From assembly GCA_014529385.2 (NCBI GenBank), contig CM043958.1:76794669-76858668 (forward strand): a DNA stretch of 64,000 bases, read 5' to 3'. Source of the stretch: Adiantum capillus-veneris. Its lineage: Eukaryota; Streptophyta; Polypodiopsida; Polypodiales; Pteridaceae. Positions 9,196-19,166 of this stretch are shown in pieces. Position 1 is the stretch's first letter. Every line of letters begins with the position of its first letter. The notes below the pieces were generated by a model. It did no database searches, had not been told where the DNA came from, and saw nothing but the letters and a program-made list of their open reading frames with translations. Both the position numbers and the translations under genes were made by a program.

Positions 9196-10532
9196 AGAAG
9201 GCAAGTTTCTATCTCTTCCTAAAAGGCTCCCTCTATCAAAGAGGGAAGGATCAAGTGTGCAGAAGAGTACCAACTATCGAGGAAATTCCAGCCATTCTAA
9301 AAGGTTTGCATGAAGAGGCATGTGGTGGTAATTGTGCCCAAGAATCAACTGTGAAGAAGATTTTGCTTGCGGGGTATGTTTGGCCAAGCTTGCATGTGGA
9401 TGTTCAACATTGGTGTAAAAGCTGTCACAATTGTCAGATAAATGGAAATAGAAGGTTGGTGCATGGCCCGAGGCAAATAGTGCTTGCAAATGGACCCTTT
9501 GAAAAGTGGGGCATTGATGCTATGGGTCCTCTGCCTAGGACAAAAAATGGTAAACTCTACATTCTAGTGGCTGTAGACTATATGACTAGGTGGGTGGAAG
9601 CTCAAAGTGTGGCAAGAGTGAATGAGAGGTCAGTTAGCAAGTTTATGTACAATCACATTTGTTGCAGATTTGGCACACCTTTGGAGATTGTTTCTGATAA
9701 TGGTCCAGGGTTTAGGAAGGGCTTGCTCACAGAAGTTTGTGAAGAGCTTCACATTCTACATCGTCATAGCACACCATACTACCCACAATCAAATGGTTTG
9801 GTGGAGAAGGCTAATGGTGTCATTGCAGGAATCATTAGAAAGATGGTGCAAAACAAGACAAAATTATGGGATGACTTCTTGGATGGTGCCTTGTGGGCAT
9901 ATCGAACCACATATAGGGAAGCCACGGAGTTCACACCATTTCACTTGGTCTATGGTCAAGAGGCTTTGCAGCCTATCAAGCTCAACATTCCAACAATGCG
10001 ACTTCATGGCAAAGGAGCACAAGATGATCAAGAGGTATGGATGGATCGACTTCTTATGTTAGTGGAGCTTGAGTGGAAAAGAGAAGCAGCATATGAGTGC
10101 TACAAGAGGAAAGCCACACAGAAAAAGGAGAAGCTTGACAAGAAACTGAAGGACAAAGGCATCAATGAAGGAGATCTTGTGCTAAGGTATGACAATCGAC
10201 TCGATAATCGTTTTGATACCAAGTTTGAAACTAGATGGCAAGGGCCATACATAGTCAAGAAGGCTTTCAATTCTAGTTACTATCAGCTTATGGACTTGAA
10301 TGGTAAAGAGCACTCCAAGAAGGTAAACGGGTATCGCTTGAAGCCCTATTTGAGTCGCCTTCTACAAAAGGATCTACCAAAGATCTGTCCAAAGGCCGCT
10401 GTCTCATGTAAGTATTGTTGCATGAAGCATGAGTGTAACTCCAGCCAAAATTCTGAGGGGCCAAACAATGAAAATCTCCTCAAGGACTCTGAAGCACTCT
10501 CTTTGGAAAAGATTCTTTATGATGGTACATGA
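9192..10532 (+). CDS. Integrase ORF of element A
   Basis: 446 residues. The N-terminal zinc region reads HEEACGGN (His40; the second His is replaced by Asn) followed by CKSCHNC with Cys78 and Cys81. The catalytic core has Asp109 (GIDAMG), Asp169 (SDNGPG) and Glu205 (NGLVEK), exact DD35E spacing. The C-terminal part is basic and has no chromodomain. It starts at an ATG that overlaps the TGA of gag-pol (ATGA at 9192-9195), in a different frame. In most relatives integrase is fused to RNase H, so this is either a recent frameshift or a frameshift/re-initiation arrangement. Confidence 0.88.
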   Translation: MKKASFYLFLKGSLYQRGKDQVCRRVPTIEEIPAILKGLHEEACGGNCAQESTVKKILLAGYVWPSLHVDVQHWCKSCHNCQINGNRRLVHGPRQIVLANGPFEKWGIDAMGPLPRTKNGKLYILVAVDYMTRWVEAQSVARVNERSVSKFMYNHICCRFGTPLEIVSDNGPGFRKGLLTEVCEELHILHRHSTPYYPQSNGLVEKANGVIAGIIRKMVQNKTKLWDDFLDGALWAYRTTYREATEFTPFHLVYGQEALQPIKLNIPTMRLHGKGAQDDQEVWMDRLLMLVELEWKREAAYECYKRKATQKKEKLDKKLKDKGINEGDLVLRYDNRLDNRFDTKFETRWQGPYIVKKAFNSSYYQLMDLNGKEHSKKVNGYRLKPYLSRLLQKDLPKICPKAAVSCKYCCMKHECNSSQNSEGPNNENLLKDSEALSLEKILYDGT

Positions 10533-10545
10533 ATATACCATCATC

Positions 10546-10560
10546 CTGGGGAAGGGCTAA
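10546..10560 (+). promoter_or_regulatory. Polypurine tract of element A
   Basis: CTGGGGAAGGGCTAA stands immediately before the 3' LTR and is the likely primer for plus-strand synthesis. A copy stands before the left LTR as well (see 910-951). Confidence 0.6.
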
Positions 10561-12936
10561 TGATAGCCGTTTTTCGGCTCTCTGTGATTGCCATAGTGAG
10601 TTATCCCCCCCTATCAAATCACTCAAACACTGTGGTTACCCTCACCCTTTCACTGTATATAGGTGCGTGTGAGTTAGGGGACTTTTCCCATATTTCCTTA
10701 TTGAAATAAAAAAACCTCAATTAGCTAGTCATTGGGCTAGTTGAGCCAAAAATTTAAAAAAAAAAAATATAAGTATATTATGGCCCATGTGTATGTAAAT
10801 ATTTCTTTGTATATAGGGCCTAAATAAAAGATTTTTTCATAATTATTTTGGTATTTATTTAAATATTTCTACCTAGGTGTGTGTTATTTATGCTATGTAC
10901 ATTGACTCACCATTACCATATTTTTTCTTATCATTTTGCATACTCTTTATTCCATATAAAAATAATTTCATGCAAGCTTCTCTTATTTTTGGTGTAACTC
11001 CATCCCAACAAAAATCCAAAAAAACTAGTTTTATTTATGTGTATATTTTTTCACTATTGTGATTTTTCCCTTCCTACATCTATTTTGTTTTTTTTCTAAA
11101 AAATTAGAACACCAAAAATATTTATCTTTTTATGATAGCCTCATAATGAGAGAGATTTCTTTTGACCCCTTTATATTTTTTCCACTTATATTATTTATAT
11201 TTGACATGTACATATTTTTTAGACCCCTCAATATTTGATTTTCTTAGTTGTACTATTCACTTATATCATGATCTCAACAATATCTTCAATTATAGACCTA
11301 CCAAGGAAGGTCAAGGGTAGGTGGCATGCATACATGCACTATGGAGGGCTCACTCTTGGAGGTATTCAAAAGAATCATCCAAAGAAGGACCCCACAAGGA
11401 CCTTGTGCAGTGGAAAAAAACGATCGGTTTTGCTGAATTTTTAAAGTTCACTTGCTCTCCGAATTTGAAAAGGTGATACAAACAAAAGTTGTAGCTCGTG
11501 GGCTGAACTTTTGCCTCAAATTTTTTCATATTTTTTTGAGCTACGAGCTGTGAGCTATGATTTTATTAGTGGACCCCAGTTTTCCCATGCTATGCAGCCA
11601 CACTCTCTCTTCTACTTTATCATTTTCCTCTTTCACACACACTTCTCCACTCATCATCCCCATCTCTCTCACCACTCCTCTCTGCACCCTACTCACCTTC
11701 TCCTCAACCTTGAAGAATAAGAGAAACCATGGTGAACTCATACCTCCCACACACAATTCCATTCCAAAATTGACCACCTAGTCTCATTTTTCCTCCTCCA
11801 ATTTACCCATATCTATCAAAAAAACCACAAAATTCAGCCTCTTCTCTTAAAAGACAGCATCATGGTGGTTGATTACTCAGCTTCAATTACCTTGTCTCTC
11901 AAGGAAGGTCAAGAGTGGAGAAAAAATGTACCGTCAAAGCTAGTGGACCGTCAACAAGCGTCAAAATTGGCCCTACTCAAGACACTTGGAGCATCAACCT
12001 TGTAAGAAATCCACCTTTTCTTACCTCTTAAGAGTTTTTCTTCCTTATTTGTATCCTACATGGATACTCCCATTGTAAATATCCAATTCCATTTGTAAAT
12101 TAATACTAACTCTACTAACACTAACCCACTATGAAAAGTCATATCACCTCCATTTCTCTCCTCTCTCTTTCCCCACCAACTTCTTGATAATTCCAAGCAA
12201 AAGAAATTAGATAAATTGCTGAAAATCTAACCCAACCATGGTTAGAGGAGTAACCCTAGCCTTCAAAATTGCTATACAAGGAGGGTGTAGCTAGCACAAA
12301 AGGGGGAGCCATAAGCAAGAGCACTATGCTATAGCTTGAGAAGCCAAGCTCAACCTCTCTAGAAGGAGCTTTTGAGTGGAAGCTCATTGTCTTATGCATG
12401 TGCATGTGTTGTAATAGGGGATTAGCAAGGGAACTCTATGCCATTGTAAGAGAGAGAGTGATCATTCAATTGAGAGTAGGAAATCTATCATTTCTCCTAC
12501 TAGTGTAAGCCCAACATTCGCTGAATCAAGGAGGGTGGATTTGGACTAAGCTTGGATACTTTGTCTCCCTTCCAACGTGAAGTAATGGACAACAATGATG
12601 CGTAAGGGTCTTGGTGTTTTTTTGTTAAGTTCTTGATAGCTTGTCTCTGGTGTTGTCATCAATCTAGCCATAAATCCCACATACTGTAAGCGGGCGACAG
12701 GGTGGAGAGGACTCCCCTGGCCTTAAGACAGTGATTGGGGTGGCTTTTCTTGTGATGTGTTGTGGTGAAATTTACGCAAGTTATGTTGAACAAATACTAA
12801 TCTCACTTGGATTTGTCATGACAGATTTGTAAGAAGGTATTAATGCAACAAGCACCCCCTCCCCCTTTCTCTCTCTTTCTTAAATATATAGTCGTGTTTG
12901 CTTGATCATTGCCGATACGTTTCAAAGCAGCCGGAG

Positions 12937-13023
<87 letters not shown>

Positions 13024-13205
13024 TCTCTCTACGCGTCCTAGTTCGCATCCAAAACTAGGTGGTGCCCCAAATTTGTGTAGGGTTAGGTTGCGGGTTTGTG
13101 TGTGTGTTTGTTGTTTTTTCCCAACCCCAACCCAATTGAGCAGCATGGGAGCCTAGAAGAGTGCTTGGAGGCCACTCTTCTTGTTGCCCGCCCCAGACGG
13201 CCTCA
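10561..13205 (+). repeat. 3' LTR of element A (2645 bp)
   Basis: Nearly identical to 952-3589 and offset by about 9608. Differences seen include the TATA region (12272), a longer CT tract (12940-13031) and scattered single bases. After CCTCA at 13205 the sequence returns to element B1; the next five bases (ATAGT) do not match the bases left of the element, so no target duplication is present. Confidence 0.9.
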
Positions 13206-16200
13206 ATAGTTTCGACATGATGGTGGTTCTAACTTCTGAAGACATGAAATCCATCAATTTGGCAATGTTTAATGGCACCTTTTGGACTTCAATCCCTTGA
13301 CATGGAGAAGATGGGATGTCCATTTCTTCGATAGGATCAGGTAGTCCCTCTATAAACATTCTTTCCATCAAGAAGTGAGTACGCCCACTTTCCCATGACT
13401 TTAAGTCACTTTCTTCTTGGATGACACTAGGTATGGCTAAGGGTCTATGGACTTGGTGAGGTTGTTGTTGCGTAAGGAACATGGTGTCTGTAATCTGGAT
13501 CTGCTTAGGTGCTGGTTCTAGATCCCTTTGGGTATCTTCTACCAAACTCCTTAATTGCTTGACTCGCTCAATCTCCTCTATAGGGTTTGGATAAGTTCCT
13601 ATTTCTTCTTGAATCCTGGACATTGTGGCTCGTGAAGATCTTCCTGGTTGGTTTCTATTTTAGTGGTCGTTTTGGTCTCCATGTTTCACCTGTATCAGAA
13701 TCCTCTTCAGTGTCGTTCATATATCCGAGTCGTCACCAGTCCCTATGTTGGTCTTTGAACTGGGGTCTGACTTCGCTGCTTTTTGCGATCTCTTCCTTCG
13801 TGTTTTCTTTTTTTTCTGAGATTGGGCAATTGATGCCGTGTCTCTTTCCTCAAGAATATAATTTTGTTTTTGGAGCATCGATCATGTGAGTACGTTTAGT
13901 GGTTGGCTCCTCGGTAGCTTCAATCAAGTTTAATGGCGTGATCTTCGGTGCATTTGGATTATTTGGACATTGGGCAATCAAATGATCTATCCCACATCGA
14001 TTACACATAGGTATCGGCATTGTAGACGTGCTCGCTTGATTGGTTTGCATTAGTGTGGCATTCTTTTGTAGCCTAATAGGACACTTGGCTACACGATGTG
14101 GACCTCCACACTCATGCTATGAGTGTGGACCACCACACTCATAGCATCAGTGTAATTGATATTTTGGCCTCTTGCCGCAAGAGCAACTACTTAATAGACA
14201 GGTTTGACTTCTCCCCAATAGTCCTCCATGTAGTATTGTGGACTTTCTTCAAGCACATCCATCCCATAGGCAATATTAGGATCTATATCTTCCTCACAGC
14301 CTTCCAAACAAGCAATACATGACTCACAACCCACTTGATTCACTGCAGTCATTCTCGGATGTGGTGGTTGCACTCCTAGCACTGGAGGTGGTAAGGGTGT
14401 TTTTTGAACAACATTTTGGCCCCTAGGGACCATGTGTTGTGTTGTTTGTGCAAGAGGTGGGGCCGGCATCAATGCAGGCACTCGAGGTGTGTCTGTCCAT
14501 GCTAAGGTTGGTCTATTGGCCATCGCGCGCTTAAATACTATGCAATCATTAGCTTGATGACCATACCTCCCACATGCATTGCAATTGTCATTGAATTTTA
14601 CTCTAAACGTAGGGCATTCACTGGTACTATGTGGTCCATAGCATACTGAGCACCATTGTTGCTCCCTGGATACATATGATTGTTTTATGGAGCAAGATTG
14701 TCTCTAAGACTCTCTTGAATGGCCTTGGTGAGATCTGCTAAAGTCATCTCAGATATCTTTGGCTCCTAAGCAATAGGCCTTAGGGTCATTGGATGATGCC
14801 TTGATGCTTGCGAGCTAATAGATTTAGGCTCAACAGACACTCTTTCTCCTTGAATCATTAAATTATCCTCCAATTGGATACAATTGGTGGTGACTGCTTC
14901 CCAAGAGGTGATACCTTTAATGACTAGGCCATTGTAGATATCCTCATGTCGTAATCCCCTAATGAATCTATCAAGCAATTGATTATTATTGAAGCGTTCA
15001 TTTGGATTACAACGAGAATTCAAATGCTTCAGTCGACTAATAAAGTCTCTCACCGACTCTCCTTCCTCTCGTTGGGCTTTCTGGAGCTGAGAGGCTACAC
15101 CCCAAAGTACTCCCTCTCGTATGTATTCTTTCAAGAACAGTCTCCTATGAGTAGGGTAAATCGTTTTTTCTTCCACCCTTAGGGTTCTATACCAATCCCC
15201 TGCCTTTCCACTTAAGGTTAGGCTTAAAGCATTACTCTTATGTCGGTCATTGTGTTCTCCTAGAGAATCGCATATTTGTTCAAACACTTCGATATGCTTT
15301 CTTACATCCCCGTCTCCACTAAATTTTTGTGTGAGTTTGGCTATTTGTACTCCCTTACTTCTAGGCTCTCTATCAGGCGTGTTATGCATATTCTCAGCAA
15401 TAGATCAACCAATAGCTTGAGCAAACGTTGCCAAGTCACCTAAGTGAGCAGGCACCATGGGTGAAGGCGCTCTAGAGACTACATGTGGAGTAGGTATTGG
15501 CATTGAGCTTGGCCCATAGGAAGCCCTTGGGTTCCACGTTTGGTACGGTGTTGTGCCATGTGACGGCCCAAAGTTCATATGTGTGGCCCTAGGCATAGCA
15601 GACGTCGGATGTGACATGCTAATGCTAGCCGGTATGGTCCCATGGAAATAAGAACTTGGTTGTTATGGTTGTGGAGCATAGGTTGTTGAAACAATGGGAG
15701 GGCCAGGGACTACATAAGTACGAGGACCCATGGGTATATACGATTGGTACGCACTCATAGGTACTGTTGCAGGCATTGAGCTACTATGTAGCGGTGCTTT
15801 ACTAACAAATGAGGTCCATGGCGTGTTTCTCGGCATACCCATCATTGGGGTAGGCATGGTAGCCGTAGTGTCATCAAGGGAAAGATGAGCTAGACTTGGA
15901 AAGGTAAAGCTATCACTTGTGGGCTCAAATTGCACCGAGACCCCTGGCGAAACAACATATGGGGGATCCATCGAACTTACCGAGGAAGTCTCCATTTGTG
16001 ATAAGGTTGGTTATTTAGGCTTTCCTGTATCCAAGAATCTCATGAGACCTGTTGAAGGCATGTTGATCCCCTTGTTCTGTCTCTCTAACTCAATGACCCT
16101 ATGGATGACCTCACAAACTCTTTGTTGTTGATCCTCCACACTAGTAGCACCCATTGTGGATTGTAGGACATCTAACCAACCCACGTGATAGGTGTGACCT

Positions 16201-16990
16201 GTGTATAGGTCAGTTAGAGTTTCCGTTTGCAGTTCATACTCCCAGTTCTCATTTAAGAACTCTCCATCTAGGATTGAGGTGCGAGGAGTGTCCTTTGAGC
16301 TAGATGCAATGTTGATTTCTAGGGGTTTTCCCTTAGCGGTTGCTAAGTTAGGAGCACTTGATTTCTCTCTCAGCAAGGATATTGACATAGGGGCTTTTGC
16401 TTTTAACTCTCTTCGTTGCTCCGCCTTGCATAAGCTCTCGATTTCCTTTTCCCTTGCTACAAGGATATATCGCTCAACCTCTTGCACTTCGGCAAGGCTT
16501 CTACCATCTACTAATATGACCTCGAAGGGGAATAGCTCTGAAGAGTCAGGAGATGCAGTGAATGAAGTATTCACGTGCACATTCTCTAAGGGCATAGAGT
16601 CTACGTTGGTCATGAATGGAGAATTTACTTCCCCAGTCCCCTCATTTACATCATTAGCTCCATGTTCGGAGCGAGTGGCTCTACTAAAGGTTTCCTTCAA
16701 GCGGCTAAGCACGCTCGGCCCGGAGTGTGGGCCTATGGCATGCATGTCTTGGCTTAAGCTATTGAGATTAGGCATTGGGAAACCCTCCATGACAATGTAG
16801 TCAGAGGAAGAGTCACTAGCCGTTATGTTTCTATCTTGGTTTGTACTACCTTGGGTCCCCGCCGAGGGCCCGGAACCTAAGGTAGGTGGATAATGAGAAC
16901 TCACGTAAGTCAAAATTCTCTCTAGTTGCTCCGTCTCTAGCACATGACCATTGCGCAAATACATGTGCCTTTGGCACCCTACAAGCGTCG
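13206..16990 (-). pseudogene. Element B1, 5' part: gag and protease N-terminus (minus strand)
   Basis: Read right to left. An N-terminal acidic/Ser-rich gag region (frame 16964-16011) is followed by a Pro/Met-rich linker (15995-15405). Then comes the retrotransposon gag core (15389-14766, with GDWYRTLR, LFLKEYIREG and EGESVRDFISRLKHL), and zinc knuckles at about 14640-14530 (the second of the form CNACGRYGHQANDC) and 14120-13950 (ECGGPH and CNRCGIDHLIAQC). The pre-protease region (13623-13206) stops at element A. Short frameshifts separate the blocks. Copy B2 repeats all of it. No reverse transcriptase follows in either copy. Confidence 0.8.
14105..14129. repeat. Perfect 25-base palindrome in B1 gag
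   Basis: Two 11-base arms (CCACACTCAT plus a flanking T/A pair) separated by GCT. A second copy of the arm follows at 14132. B2 lacks the inverted arm, so it arose in this copy, probably by template switching. Confidence 0.8.
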
Positions 16991-17040
16991 GCGAATAACC
17001 TCGAAGGTTAACCGCTTACAGCCTAAACTAGTAAGCTCAA

Positions 17041-17157
17041 AGATGGCGATGGTGTGTCACTCACCGCTCTACGCTTGCTATCATGGAGGATTCCTCACCA
17101 CGAAGAAGAGGGAGACCCTAAACCGCCTCGCCGTCGTGCCGCCGCAATGCTCGCTCG

Positions 17158-17252
<95 letters not shown>

Positions 17253-17647
17253 GCATACACACACACACAAGGAGATGAAGAAGAAGAAGATGGAGATGGA
17301 GCAAGAGCACTCTTCAATTGCACAAATGAGAGAATAGTGAATTTTAGGTTTAGTTGACTTTTATATGAGCTCGCCCCATTCACACATGGGCGCCCATGCT
17401 TAGCCAACTAATCCCTTGAATGTTCCAATTAGAGTGCGCCTCTCATCGGCGATCACTCTTACCCTTTTCCTATTGGACCGACAAGCCCGGTATCTGACTC
17501 TACCAAATAAATAATACAGCTTCCATCGTAGGTGATAGGAATGTTCGTGAGGGTTAACATGGCCCCCTTCCTGATGTAGATTCCGTCCTCGGAAGCTATT
17601 GAGTTGAAGCTTGTTCATTGAGGTGGAAGAGCATTTGAGATGAATGT
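17041..17647 (-). repeat. B-family LTR, minus orientation, with upstream polypurine tract
   Basis: Read on the minus strand: an internal 3' end ending in a purine tract (17582-17560), LTR start TGTTAACCC at 17559, a TATA box in TCATATAAAAGT (about 17358-17369), then a long (GA)n tract (17159-17250) and a GC-rich tail up to CACCATCGCCAT at 17042. It directly precedes B1 gag. The same unit is found inverted at 18066-18640, and its LTR part at 26492-26919. Presence of the 3' internal tail shows it is not a simple 5' LTR. Confidence 0.7.
17159..17250 (+). repeat. (CT)n microsatellite in a B-family LTR
   Basis: About 92 bases of uninterrupted CT repeat; (GA)n on the transcribed strand, downstream of the TATA box. 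Confidence 0.95.
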
Positions 17648-18065
17648 CAAAGAAAAGGTAATGAGTCATGCGATGATTTCATGAGAAATTCCTTTTATTG
17701 TAGCTTAACTACAAGGTCTTCTAGGTATAGCCTCTAGTCAGCCCTCGAACATGAAATACTTGGCTCTCGCGATTATACAACTTAATTGACCAGAGAAAAT
17801 TAAAACGCTTACCCATGGTATTAATAGTTGATCTTTAGTGCCTTTCGACCGTTAAACTAGCGACCCCATACTTGTTTAATTTTTTACATTTACAACTATT
17901 TATGTGTTTGATTATATGGCAATTTAATGTTTATTGCTGACAAATGGTTTAAAATTTTGCTACCAATCAATTTGTCTGCCTAAAATTGCATATGCTTTTT
18001 AATTGTATATGAGAATGCAGTTACTGTGCCAATGTTGTTTGATTTTGCAGTGACTGAAGAAGGCT
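17648..18065. other. Unique spacer between inverted B-family LTRs
   Basis: About 420 bases of AT-rich sequence without ORFs or recognisable repeats; probably old genomic DNA separating two insertions. Confidence 0.5.
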
Positions 18066-18640
18066 AAGGACCTTCATCTCAAATGCTCTTCCACCTCGAC
18101 GAACGAGCTTCAACTCAATAGCTTCCGAGGACGGAATCTACATTAGGAAGGGGGGCATGTTAACCCTCACGGCTCACGGACACCCTATCACCTACAACAG
18201 ACGTTGTATTATTTACTTGGTAGAGTCAGGTACCGGGCTTGTCGGTCCAATAGGAAAAGGGTAAGAGTGATCGCCGATGAGAGGCTCACTCTAACTGGAA
18301 CATTCAAGGGTTAGTTGGCTAAGCATGGGCGTCCAAGTGTGAATGGGGCGAGCTCATATAAAAGTCAACTAAACCTAAAATTCACGCATTCTCTCAGTTG
18401 TGCAATTGAAGAGTGCTCTTGCTCCATCTCCATCTTCTTCTTCTTCTTCTTCATTTCCTTGTGTGTGTGTGTATGCGTGAGAGTGAGAGAGAGTGTGTGC
18501 TTTGAGCATTATGGCAGCACGACGGCGGCGAGGCGGTTGAGCACGGCGTAGCGGCATCTCCCTCTTCTTCGCGGCGAGGAATCCTCCACAATAGCAAGCG
18601 TAGAGCGGTGAGTGACACACCATCGCCATTACACACGAGG
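18066..18640 (+). repeat. B-family LTR, plus orientation (solo, inverted relative to 17041-17647)
   Basis: Same unit as the left arm: internal tail from about 18077, purine tract AGGAAGGGGGGCA, LTR start TGTTAACCC at 18158, TATA box in TCATATAAAAGT near 18354, then CT-rich leader and the tail ending CACCATCGCCAT. The (GA)n tract here is only a few units long, against about 90 bases in the left arm. No coding region follows it in this orientation. Confidence 0.7.
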
Positions 18641-18958
18641 AAACACAAAGAATACCTCTAAGAGGCACATCAGTGGGAACAAAGAACTTTGCTAATCACT
18701 AAACTCTAAAATAGAAACACTCTTATCGTACTAATCCTACCTGCCCTCCATCACTCGAGTGATGAGGATCAAAGGTGTTTAATGACATACGTCTTTGTTT
18801 CAGTGTACCGATGTGAATGTGTAGGTCTGGGTCAATGTTTTGACTTTTATTGTGCATACTCATTTCTAATTGCTCTTGCTCTTTATTATTTTATTTTTTT
18901 GTGAGTATAAGGATTTATATATACATTCCCTAAGATTGGGAGATTGAGAGGTCAGGGA
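18641..18958. other. Gene-free AT-rich stretch
   Basis: About 320 bases between the inverted LTR and the decayed 3' end of B2. No ORF, RNA gene or repeat recognised. Confidence 0.4.
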
Positions 18959-19166
18959 GGAAGGTTGAAAGGAGAGTGAGTGAATGATGACTGTCAGCAA
19001 ACACTCCCCCCTTCCTTAGGTAGATCGTACCGTTTGAAATGTGCTCGTCATCCTTTGAGAGGGGAAGGTTGAGAGGGTAGTGAGTGAATGATGACTGTCA
19101 GCAAACACTCCCCACTTCCTTAGGTAGATCATAGCGTTTGAAATGTGCTCGTCATCCTTTGAAACC
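18959..19166. repeat. Tandem duplication, period 104 bp, at the 3' end of B2
   Basis: The block starting GGAAGGTTGA at 18959 is repeated from 19063 with few changes (both copies contain TGATGACTGTCAGC and GTGCTCGTCATCC). Confidence 0.85.

Larger units (their letters stand above)
952..13205 (+). mobile_element. Element A: 12.3 kb Ty3/gypsy LTR retrotransposon, Tat-like
   Basis: Two direct repeats of about 2.64 kb (952-3589 and 10561-13205), starting TG and ending CA and differing at only a few sites by eye, flank an internal region. In order this holds: a primer-site-like sequence, four small frames in two duplicated pairs, gag, protease, reverse transcriptase, a decayed Ty3-type RNase H, an archaeal-type RNase H, and integrase. 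Dual RNase H is the hallmark of the Tat lineage (Ogre, Retand and relatives), which is also known for long LTRs and an extra ORF before gag. No chromodomain is seen. It sits inside element B1, without a target duplication. Confidence 0.9.
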
